A stretch of DNA of 64,000 nt, from positions 7,021,001 to 7,085,000 of the forward strand of contig NC_081821.1 in NCBI RefSeq assembly GCF_030704535.1, written 5' to 3'. Of this stretch, positions 32,880 through 43,052 are shown piece after piece. The notes below the pieces were generated by a model. That model did not search any database and was not told the DNA's origin. It saw nothing but the letters and a program-made list of their open reading frames with translations. Position 1 is the stretch's first letter; each line of letters starts with the position of its first letter. Origin of the DNA: Vitis vinifera (taxonomy: Eukaryota > Streptophyta > Magnoliopsida > Vitales > Vitaceae). The position numbers and the translations under genes were made by a program.

Positions 32880-34029
32880 CTCTAGCCACTAAAGAAGGCT
32901 CGCGCGCAGAGAGGTCTGAGTGATGGTGGGGGCAAGGATATAGAGAGAGAAGGTGGTGATGAAGAGAGGGAGGGTGACATGCATGTACAGTCCCCATGCA
33001 CGTGAAAGAGATGATGGAAATGAGAGGGTGGTGTTTCTGATGGGTGGTGAGGGTAAAAGAGTGGAGAGTTAGAAAGAGAAGTGGGCATGGAAAACGTAGA
33101 GAGAGAAAAGGTGGTGCCGGGCATGTATGACAGGTTTGAAAGAAAATGGGTATGAAGATGGGGATGCATGGGGGCGAGTGGGTGAGTATCATGGATGGCT
33201 GGATGGTGGATTTGCCTAAGATATTGGTCATGGGGAAGGTTGGCTCAGGGTATGGGTTTGACAGTGGAGACATGAGCATGAGAGGTATGTGCTGCTGACG
33301 ATGGGTATGAGGGACGGTGAGAATGAAGATTTCCATCATGCCAGAGAAAGGTTTTGAAATAAAAATAAAACGTGCATGGGAAAAGAGAAAACAGAGGGTA
33401 AAACAATGTAAATATCAAGAAGCAAACAAGAAATATCCAATGACAAATATATTGAGCCTCATTCCAGATGTAAATCCTTAGGCTATGGTCTGTGGAAAAA
33501 CGGAGAACGCTAACACGATTTGAATGAACCCATACCATGATATCTTCAAATGAAATCAAAGAAAAACGAGAGAATAGCAGAGCAAACCCATTCGAGCAGT
33601 GAATGAAAACTAAAACCCATAAGGAAAATGCATGAAGAACAAATGTGATGAGAAATATGATCAGAAAACCTACGAGGCTCGCACCTGGGAGGGCTTCTTC
33701 CCAAAAAAAAATCCGAAAACCCGTGGGTTTCGCTCCTGCTACTCTGCTCCGCTTTTCTCACCCCCCTCCTTTCTGCAGATCCCCCCCTTTTTCTTCCATT
33801 TTTTTCTTTTTCCTCCTCTGTTTTCCTTCTGTTCCTGTCTTCCTCAGCAAGCCAGCCGTATCCCGTCCAATCTGCCCCCCCGAGAGCCGCCCACTTGAGT
33901 CCCCTCTCTGCCCCAAAAACCAGCTCCTGACCATCATGTCGAGCCCCGGGAAAAAGGTAGGAAAAGGAAAAAAAATAAAATAAATCCAAAATAACATAAA
34001 GAAAAATCCTACCTCCAGGGGGGTCTACA

Positions 34030-34034
34030 AATAT
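34030..34034. other. Target-site duplication, right copy (AATAT)
   Basis: Matches 11770-11774 exactly. Confidence 0.95.
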
Positions 34035-35398
34035 ATTTATGTTTTTAAATATTTGAAATTTCTTCCAATATTTCTCATATTTTTTTTATTTTTCATTTTC
34101 ATTTATCTCCCTTCTTATTCAAAATAAAAAAGGTATAAGATTAAATTTTAAATCTACAAGAGTTAGGATGTATTTAAACAAAACGTCAAGGGTGGTGAAT
34201 AAATATAATTCTATTTAAAAAGTTAGGTATAAAATTTCTCTTAGAACATTTTTTAAATAAGAATATTTATTTTAAAATTTAAATAATATTAAAATATTTT
34301 TTATAATATATATATATATATATCCAACAATATCTTTTATTTTCATAAATAAAAAATAAAAATTTAAATTATGCTCTATCACTATCATAGACTTCATGTT
34401 TTTCATTTTTAAAAATATAAAGACATGTTTACCATATATTTTGAAACTTGGTTTTAAAAATTATTTTTTATTCTTTAACTTAAAAACAATTGTTAGAAAT
34501 GAGTTTCAAAAAACATGCTCTAACTAATCCATATTTTCTTTTTATTTTAAAAAATTGGTAAAAAATAACTCTTATTTATTTTCTAAAAATTGTTTTCTAT
34601 TTTATTTTATTTTCAAAAATTATTTCTAAATAACAATATTCAAACCATGTTAGAAAATTTTTAAAATGAGTTTTTTTTTATAAATAAAAAACTGTTTTTA
34701 AATCACAGTATCAATTTTAAAAATAAGTCTTAAAAAATAATTTAAAATTTTCAAAACTTGAGGTATTTAAACTTTTTAATACCTTAATTTTTTTAAACAG
34801 ACTTTAATGATCACAATTTATATCATAATTTTTTCTCATAATCAAAATTTTCTATCCATGTAATGATTAATTAAATGTCAATCATTATTTGTTAAACAAA
34901 TAAGCAGTTTTGAAAGCACTTGTCAACTTTCTCCGTTTTGTCGTTAGTTTTATTCTTTGCGTCAAAAGCGCAGAAGCGTGTTTGGGAGGTTTTCCCGTTT
35001 CGAAGAAGCTGATAAAAACAATTTTAACTCGATCTTACGATTGATCCGTTGATTTCAGACGTCAAGTTTAATCAAAATTCTTTCAACGGTCGAAAATGTT
35101 TCAGAGACTCTATGATGACTGCAGAGGAACGAACCCTTTGCCTCCTTGTCTACAATCCCTCCATTGTAAACCCTAGTCGTCCCGGTGACACCATTTCCGG
35201 CGAGCTTCGACGACGGCTTAGATTCCAACTCCAACGGTATTCTTCCTTCATTTGAGTAATTCGTTTCCTCCATTTTCTTGGGAGCCAAACTGAAAATTTG
35301 AGAACATTTTCTTTCCCTTGTGTGAAGCATTCTGCTAATTATAGTCAGTTGGGTTTTAGGAGTTGATGAAATCATCTATTTTAGCTTCATAGTTTAGA
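34035..35398 (+). promoter_or_regulatory. AT-rich upstream region and leader of the At1g74580-like PPR gene
   Basis: 34035-34900 is very AT-rich with a (TA)n tract near 34308-34323 and no gene. 34950-35398 is less AT-rich and probably contains the promoter and 5' UTR. AAACCCTAG (telo-box like) lies at 35168-35176. ATGs at about 35097 and 35113 precede the main start, so the leader either starts later, is spliced (a GTATTC donor is near 35236) or carries upstream ORFs. Confidence 0.5.
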
Positions 35399-37693
35399 AT
35401 GAGTCCTGCTTTGCTTCCTAAACATGTTGCTGCAGTGGTAAAATATCAGAAGAATCCTCTTAAAGCACTGGAAATATTCAATTCAGTTAAAAAGGAGGAT
35501 GGGTTCAAGCACACATTGTTAACCTATAAGGGCATGATTGAAAAGCTTGGGTTTCATGGGGAGTTCGAGGCCATGGAAGAGGTGCTCGCGGAGACGAGGA
35601 TGAATATCGACAATGGTTTATTAGAAGGAGTTTATATTGGGGCCATGAGAAATTATGGAAGAAAAGGAAAAATTCAAGAAGCTGTGGATGTATTTGAGAG
35701 GATGGATTTTTTCAATTGTGAGCCATCGGTTCAGTCATATAATGCGATAATGAATATACTGGTGGAGTATCGGTATTTTGATCAAGCCCACAAGGTGTAT
35801 ATGAGAATGAGAGACAAGGGTATAGTTCCTGATGTTTACACCTTCACAATTAGGATGAAGTCCTTTTGTAGGACCAGTAGGCCACATGCTGCTCGGAGGC
35901 TTCTGAATAACATGCCTTCCCAGGGGTGTGAATCAAGTGCAGTTGCATATTGTACAGTGATAGGTGGGTTTTATGAAGAGAATCATCGAGTTGAAGCACA
36001 TGAATTGTTTGAGGAAATGCTTGGTCTAGGTATTTGTCCAGATATAATGGCATTTAATAAGCTTATACACACACTTTGTAGGAAGGGGCATGTTCAAGAA
36101 AGTGAAAGACTTCTCAACAAGGTTTTAAAGAGGGGAGTGTCTCCAAATTTATTTACAGTCAATATCTTCATTCAAGGCTTTTGTCAAAGGGCCATGCTTA
36201 ATGAAGCTATCCGTTTGTTGGATGGTGTAGGGAGGGGTCTGACTCCTGATGTGATCACATACAACACACTCATATGTGGCCTGTGTAAGAACTTTAAGGT
36301 TGTGGAAGCTGAGCATTATTTGCGTAAGATGGTGAATGAAGGGTATGAGCCTGATGGTTTCACCTACAACAGTATTATTGATGGATATTGCAAGCTGGGT
36401 ATGATGCAAAATGCAGATCAAATTCTGAGAGATGGAGCTTTCAAGGGGTTTGTGCCTGATGAATCCACATATTGCTCCCTAATCAATGGGTTATGCCAGG
36501 ATGGTGACATAGATAGGGCAATAAATGTATTTAATGAAGCCATGGAAAAAGGATTAAAGCCTAATCTTGTTCTCTGCAACACATTAGTCAAAGGTTTGTC
36601 TCAGCAGGGACTTATTTTGCAAGCCTTGAAGCTGATGAATGAAATGTCAGAGAATGGTTGCAGTCCTGACATATGGACGTACAATTTAGTTATAAATGGT
36701 TTGTGCAAGATAGGTTGTGTATCTGATGCCGATAACCTAGTAATTGATGCTATAGCCAAAGGGCATCTTCCCGATGTTTTCACTTTTAATACCCTAATTG
36801 ATGGTTATTGTAAAAAACTGAAGTTGGACAATGCGATTGAGATCGTTGATAGAATGTGGAACCATGGTGTTTCCCCAGATGTGATCACATATAACTCCAT
36901 TCTCAATGGCCTCTGCAAGGCTGGAAAGTATGAAGATGTAATGGGAACTTTCAAATTAATGATGGAGAAGGGGTGTGTTCCTAACATTATCACATATAAT
37001 ATACTGACAGAAAGCTTTTGCAAAGCTCGAAAAGTAGAGGAAGCTCTGAACTTGATTGAGGAAATGCAAAACAAGGGTCTGACTCCAGATGTTGTCAATT
37101 TTGGGACATTGATGAAAGGTTTTTGCGATAATGGGGATTTGGATGGAGCCTACCAGCTATTTAAAAGAGTAGATGAGCAATATAAATTTTCTCATACAAT
37201 AGCAACTTACAATATCATGATCAATGCATTTGCTGGGAAGCTGAATATGAACATGGCAGAAAAGCTTTTTAATAAGATGTGTGAAAATGGCTTCTCTCCA
37301 GACAGTTACACTTACCGTGTTATGATTGATGGTTTCTGTAAAACAGGAAACATTAATTCTGGGTACAGTTTTCTTCTGGTAAAGATTGAGAAGGGATTGA
37401 TTCCATCACTGACAACATTTGGAAGGGTATTAAACTGTCTTTGCCTGAAGCGTAGAGTTCATGAAGCAGTTGGTATCATCCACCTTATGGTGCATAAAGG
37501 TATTGTACCAGAGGTTGTTAACACAATTTTTGAGGCTGATAAGAAGGAAGTAGCAGCACCTAAGATTGTTGTAGAAAACTTGATGAAGAAGGGTCATATA
37601 ACTTACTTTGCATATGAAATTCTGCATGATGGCATTAGAGATAAGAAGCTATCAAGGAAGAAGCTTCCAACTTCCCAGAAGGTGTTCTCTTGA
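35399..37693 (+). CDS. P-class PPR protein, At1g74580-like
   Basis: Intronless, 764 residues, starting MSPALLPKHVAAVVKYQKNP. About 18 regular 35-residue P-type repeats follow, each with the NALI/YNTLI...G.CK pattern, for example TYNTLICGLCKNFKVVEAE, TYNSIIDGYCKLGMMQNAD, TFNTLIDGYCKKLKLDNAI and TYRVMIDGFCKTGNINSGY. The C-terminus contains DKKEVAAPKIVVENLMKKG. Repeats, ends and length agree with Arabidopsis At1g74580 as I recall it. P-class proteins bind organelle RNA and affect its stability, processing, splicing or translation; the RNA target is unknown. Before the retrotransposon inserted it was the head-to-head neighbour of the TRIP4-like gene. Confidence 0.94.
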   Translation: MSPALLPKHVAAVVKYQKNPLKALEIFNSVKKEDGFKHTLLTYKGMIEKLGFHGEFEAMEEVLAETRMNIDNGLLEGVYIGAMRNYGRKGKIQEAVDVFERMDFFNCEPSVQSYNAIMNILVEYRYFDQAHKVYMRMRDKGIVPDVYTFTIRMKSFCRTSRPHAARRLLNNMPSQGCESSAVAYCTVIGGFYEENHRVEAHELFEEMLGLGICPDIMAFNKLIHTLCRKGHVQESERLLNKVLKRGVSPNLFTVNIFIQGFCQRAMLNEAIRLLDGVGRGLTPDVITYNTLICGLCKNFKVVEAEHYLRKMVNEGYEPDGFTYNSIIDGYCKLGMMQNADQILRDGAFKGFVPDESTYCSLINGLCQDGDIDRAINVFNEAMEKGLKPNLVLCNTLVKGLSQQGLILQALKLMNEMSENGCSPDIWTYNLVINGLCKIGCVSDADNLVIDAIAKGHLPDVFTFNTLIDGYCKKLKLDNAIEIVDRMWNHGVSPDVITYNSILNGLCKAGKYEDVMGTFKLMMEKGCVPNIITYNILTESFCKARKVEEALNLIEEMQNKGLTPDVVNFGTLMKGFCDNGDLDGAYQLFKRVDEQYKFSHTIATYNIMINAFAGKLNMNMAEKLFNKMCENGFSPDSYTYRVMIDGFCKTGNINSGYSFLLVKIEKGLIPSLTTFGRVLNCLCLKRRVHEAVGIIHLMVHKGIVPEVVNTIFEADKKEVAAPKIVVENLMKKGHITYFAYEILHDGIRDKKLSRKKLPTSQKVFS

Positions 37694-40600
37694 TTTCAGA
37701 CAGAGGACCTTGATATCTTGATTTCAAAGTGTGTATGCAACACATTAATCTGCATCAGACCAGTAAACTTCAAGTACAAGGCTACAACGCGGAGGACTCT
37801 AGTGAAGTCTGTGAAAAAGTTACCATAGATAAGGTAGGCAGTGGACTCTACAATAGCTGCATTTCTTATTTGTTATTCTCTGCATATTTTTTCCTCATGA
37901 CATAATATAACTTTTCTCAGGTGTCTCAGGTTTAAGTTGAGCCCATGTAGACTCAACAAACCAAATGGCTTGCTGCAGTTCAATTGCTGGCATTGAGGTA
38001 CTCTTACATTTTGAGATACACGTCTTTGTCACAAAGCTAGATATTGAGATCTTATTACCTGAGTAATAATAATATCTCAAAGAGATCTTATTACCTGAGA
38101 TTCATGGGTGGCATTCTTATTTCTAAATTCAAGTAGGTGACAGTACTAAAATTCATCATCTTTAGGTCCATGGGGCAGGAAATGGATCGTTGAGTTTTTG
38201 GCTGCTATGTCAAAGGCAGTAGTGTCTAAGAGGGTCTTGTATCATGTTCCCCTTGTTCCATAGTCTTGAAGGATTTCATGGAGATTCCTTTTGAGGATAG
38301 TGTTCTCCAGCTCTTTCTTGTTTGCTTGCTAGGCTTTAGACCATCCATAATACCCATCCAACACCTCTTTTTATCTTTTTGGATAATCCATTTGCATCAC
38401 TTGATCATAAAACCTTACAACTATTTTCAGCATCGAATTGCATAGTGAATGTGGTATACCCAGATAACATAGATGTGAGTTTATGTGGCCATGGATTTTG
38501 TTTCAAAATTTTAATTTCTTTTATTGCATTTTTTCAGGAAAACATTTGAAATGCAATAGAAGAAAAGACAACATACACTTAATCCTGTTGAGATCATACA
38601 TGGATGCCAAAAGGGAAAATTTGCATTTTAGGTTGCAGTGTCAGTTTCCTGGTACATTATAACAAGGGTGAACTGGTGCTACAGGCATGTCAAAGCTAGC
38701 ATGTAACTTCAACTTCTAGGATTGTTATTTTTGTGCTTTTGACATCAAGGTGAATGAGGACCAATAAGGCATCTTAGTAAAATCAAAAACAAGATTCACA
38801 ATTATTCTGTAAGAAAATTTGTAATATAAATCATTTAAAGATGATAGAAGAAATATTAGCAAATAATACATTCTACTAGACTACCATTTAAAAAGAGAAG
38901 GTCATGCTTCTTTGGCTTTTCTCTCAAGCATATAATGCTTAGTGTGTTGGAGGAGATCTGACATACTGTGATCATAAACAAATAATACAGTTGTGTTTCT
39001 TGTTTATTGGTGTCCTAATTGCATGTTTCTATGCTTTATTTAACATGTGTATTATTTCTTACAGGGGTATATTTGTTTTACAGTTTGAAAAGAACGAAAT
39101 TGACAACTTATATTGTGACCTTATTTCATTATTAAGTAGGTAATTCTCTATGAATTAACATAAGAATGCATGTTTCCTACCTATTACAACCTAAGGCTCC
39201 TTTTTATTTAAAGTACTTGGGAAAGGGGAAAAAAAAGGAAGAAATATTAACTTCTCTTGTTTAGTTTATAATGAAAACATGAAAAAAAAAAAAACCATGA
39301 AATATGATAAAATAATTTGAGAACTTCTACATCCTATATTCTTCATAATAGAAAAATAATATAATTGAAGGAGGATTGGAGAAAAGTTAGCAAGTTCAAA
39401 TTTATTTTTATATTTTTCTTCCATTTTCTTTTCCTTTTTCTCACACTCTCAGTGGTTCAAATGGAGCTTCAATGTTTTCTTATCCTCTGCCTTTTACGAG
39501 CATATGTAAATTCTAGCACAAAATATGTTTGCAATTTGTATAGAATGGAGTTCTTATTTCTGCATGGGGTTGTTCCTCTGAGTTATATTGCAGAATGCCA
39601 GGTGGCCTGGTGAGGGGCAGGGGGAGAGACATGGAAGCATAATACTCATTCCTCATAATCAAAATCTTGGCTCATTCTTCCTATAGTTTGTGCTGAAGAG
39701 GCAGAGTGCAACCAAGGTCCCATATTCATCAGTTATGGAGCTTGGAAAGCTGTTTGCATTTTGGCAGGTATTGGCATCATGTTATGCTCTGCAACTGTTT
39801 CAGAATTGGAGCTCTAGCTAAATTTGTGCTTTGCAAACTGAAGCTAAAGTGTGTCTTGAAGATTTCCAATGGGCAGATCGAGTAGCTTCTGCAGGACATT
39901 AACCCTTAAAACAGAGCCAGATCCTTGTGTGTAATCTAGCTGCTTTGCAATCAGAACCATCAAATTTTCACTCTCTTAGGATTTAGGTTAAGAAAGTTCT
40001 GTATAAATCAGTATTAGCTTGTGGTGCTTTTAAGAATATTTCTTTGAGACACTTATATCTAATGGACTTCTCTTGTTCAATATTTTTACATGGAGAAAAA
40101 TAAAAATGGAACTGTTATTAGCTTATTGCTGAGTTCGTAACTTGCACTTTCTTGAAACCTCAAGCTATGGTCTATCTTGAAGCAGATGAAGTGCCATGTA
40201 CATGGTCATAGCTTCCCACAAAGTATCTGCTTACAGAACTGTGTTCACTTGACATTTATAAAGGCCTTTTCCAGATTTGTTCGTGAATCTACACTTTGTT
40301 CTGCAATTTCCTTTCCGAAGGGCCCAACTCCATTAGGCAATCACAACCACACCCCTGCAAAAATAGGATCAAACTTGATCAAAATCCCAAATATAAATTT
40401 TCCTATATTTTGATAAATGGTTTTTATTGTAAAAGAAGAAAAAAAATCCTTCCTTTTCTCTTGCTAAGCAAATATGAAAAGAACAAGCTTCTTGAATGAA
40501 ATTAATTGATGTCCTTTCCCAGAGAATATGGTTTAAATTTTATTTTGCACTCATAAGATAAACCCAAGCTACACAGAGAAGAGGCTTTAGAGATATTCTG

Positions 40601-43052
40601 CACAGAAAATAGGAACAAAGCTGCTAGTCCAAGGAACACCCACCTGTGAATATGGTAACTAAGTAGATTGATATTGTTTATAGGTTTATGATTTTTGCAA
40701 CAGAAGTTCAAAATTATAATTCAATCAAAAGGTGAATTTCTATTGAGAGATCCTCGTTTTAGCTGCAAGTACACAACAAGAGTTCCTTGTTTGATAAGTA
40801 AGTTGAGACTCTTTTATTCCTTTCTTTTGTTTGAGACACCGAGTGTTGAAGTAGTTTCTTGAAGAAAATTTTAACTAATTCCTTTCAATTTTCTTTCATA
40901 GGAATTTTGATACCTTCTGACCCTTTGGAGAGGTTGTTCCAAGCAATATAAAAGCAGAGAGTTGGTACTAGTCTCTTTTTAAAATTTTCTGATATTTTAA
41001 TGCTTAATGTATTTGTGATATCCACTTTCTAGTTTCTTCTAAGATATTTAGTAATTTGATAAGTTTTTCCAAATATTTACAGTTATAACACTATTTTTAG
41101 GATTTGATCTAGTGTGTTTGCATGTAGGAATAAGAATGGAAATAGGATGAGAGTGAAGGTAGTGAGAATGGGATTTCGTTTCAGGTCAATGACCTTTTTA
41201 TTCCTATTCCCTTTCTAAAAAATAATCCAAACATATTAATGAATGGGGATGGTATTGATTTCTCATTCCCATTCTAACATTCCAAATGCGATGAGTCTCA
41301 ACCATAGCTTCAGATTCATGGTTTCGAGAAATAGTAATGAAAAATAAATTTAAAACAACATTTAATAATTGTAATGCAGCATATTGGTACATAGGAATCA
41401 AAATGGGATGGTTCAGCCAGAATTCCCAACGCAATATGTCTAAGAGCAGTATACCCAAACAATCCCTGATCCAAATAATCTTTGTTAACATTGGATGTCA
41501 AATACAGTGCATGAAATTGTGCAAGATCCATCTAGAGTTTATGGGGAATATCTAGATCTGTTTGCAAAGAACTCAATTTTCTTCCTCTCATTGCTATTTA
41601 CTAAAACCCTTTTTGATAATCTCACAATTTCATGGTTGAAATGGAAAATATCAATAAAAAGCTCTTGATAAACCAACATATTTTCAATCGATGATGATGA
41701 CAAATTTCCATGTTTTTAGCACTAATTCCTGCGGCATTCAGAATCTTGTTGTTCAAATTATTATTTTACACACAAATTTTGTGTACTATGAAATTAAAGA
41801 ACAAGAAAATAGTGAAAAAACCTATATTGATAAAGATACGAGTACACTCCTCTATGATATTTTTTAATCCAAGGAATATACAATCTTGATCCAAAGATGA
41901 TGGTCACGTACTCTTGATTGAATTAGTGGAGGGCTGACTCTTTGACAATTTTCTTTGAATTTAAGAAGACACTTGAACTTGAGCAAATTTGAAGTGTGCT
42001 GAAAGATGCTTGTGAATTTCTGCAGAACTTTCTTCAAATTTTATTTTATTTTATTTTTTATTTTTATTTTTTATATATATTTTTTTCTGAGAAGAATTTA
42101 TTTCTTTATAGAAAACTATGAATAAAGAAATTTTTTTTGTCGTGGTTTCAAAATTCAAATAAATAATTTATTTGAATTGAAGATTTAAGATTTTATCATT
42201 TTTTAATTATAAAAAATGTGCCATAAGATTTGGGCCCACCATTTTTTTTTGTATACAATCATAAACCTGCATCTATGTCTAAACATGAAGGATAAAATGG
42301 AATAAATGAGTCAAAGAATAGATTGGAGTTTAACTTACATGTTTGGAAAGGTGGTTGAGTTTCATGAGCCTGAATTTGAAAGCCGCCAATCTTCAGCGCT
42401 ATCTGTACTGCATGAGTCATGATGCTCTTCTGTCCTGCATTTGTAGACAGTGGCCAAACTCCAACCATTTGGTTCCCATTCAGTTTGGGTTCAAATCTTC
42501 CAGTTTTTTTGGATTTTGCCCCAATCAGCAAGATGTTGATCAGTTATCTGACATCAAATGCTACACTTAATCAAAATGATATGCAGTATACCACTTTTCT
42601 AGTTTGAGTGAGTGTATGGTAAGATATATATTTCAATGACAGTATTATTTTAAACTAGATGCCTGTTGACACCAAAATCCTTTTCATTAAGGGGAAATAA
42701 ACACCTGAAATCCAAATTAAGAATTGAGAACCCCAAATATTAAAATGAAGCTGACGATTGCTGAATAAGGAGTCAAACAATACAACTGTCACTTATGCGT
42801 GTCTAAACAGTATCCAAGATAAAGCAGAGCAACAGATAGGCTATTATCCAAAACTGCCCATGTATTTTAGCCATTCTTCAGGCACCCATTTCCTTTTCTG
42901 TTACTTACATTTTCTACTTTTCATTTTTTTTGTGGCAAATATTTATGACCACCTTAAACAGATGTGAGAACCAAGATAAGTATAAAAAGAAAAGGGAAAA
43001 AAGACATTGAACCAAAAAGATCAAGATTTACCAATCAAGCAATGGTCATATC
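37694..43052. other. Intergenic region between two convergent PPR genes
   Basis: Contains the 3' UTRs and about 5 kb with no gene I can support. A possible 3' UTR intron of the At1g74580-like gene runs from a GTAGGC site near 37832 to a TTTTCTCAG site near 37920. 39180-39360 and 42000-42250 are A/T homopolymer-rich. A minus-strand frame at 42259-42531 is open but resembles nothing I know. Confidence 0.5.
41115..41292. repeat. Possible short inverted-repeat element (MITE-like)
   Basis: The left end GCATGTAGGAATAAGAATGG and the reverse complement of the right end (GCATTTGGAATGTTAGAATG) are similar over about 25 bp, enclosing about 180 bp. No clean target duplication was found, so the boundaries are uncertain. 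Confidence 0.3.

Larger units (their letters stand above)
11775..34029 (-). mobile_element. Complete 22.3-kb Ty3/gypsy (Tat-type) LTR retrotransposon
   Basis: Two 3,856-bp LTRs, an AATAT target duplication, PBS, PPT and one uninterrupted gag-pol ORF mark a full-length element transcribed on the minus strand. Placement in the Tat group rests on the second, archaeal-type RNase H after the normal one, a PBS matching what I recall as tRNA-Arg, and a very long 3' noncoding region with tandem repeats. These are known traits of Tat/Ogre elements. I see no extra ORF between the 5' LTR and gag, and gag-pro-pol is one frame, unlike classical Ogre. The LTRs differ at about eight substitutions and two 1-bp indels by eye, so the insertion is recent. 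Autonomy is plausible. Confidence 0.96.
30174..34029 (-). repeat. 5' LTR (right copy)
   Basis: 3,856 bp, same ends and internal order as the left LTR. Differences noted by eye include A/G at 12201 versus this copy, several changes in the 14-15 kb equivalents, one extra A near 33417 and one fewer C near 33878. It should contain the promoter for the genomic RNA; a TATA candidate is near 30549-30557. Confidence 0.97.

Noticed and set aside
42259-42531. 90-codon minus ORF (MLIGAKSKKTGRFEPKLNGN) downstream of the OTP87-like gene
   Set aside because: Looks less random than neighbours, but I recognise no family and see no splice partners. A protein search would decide.
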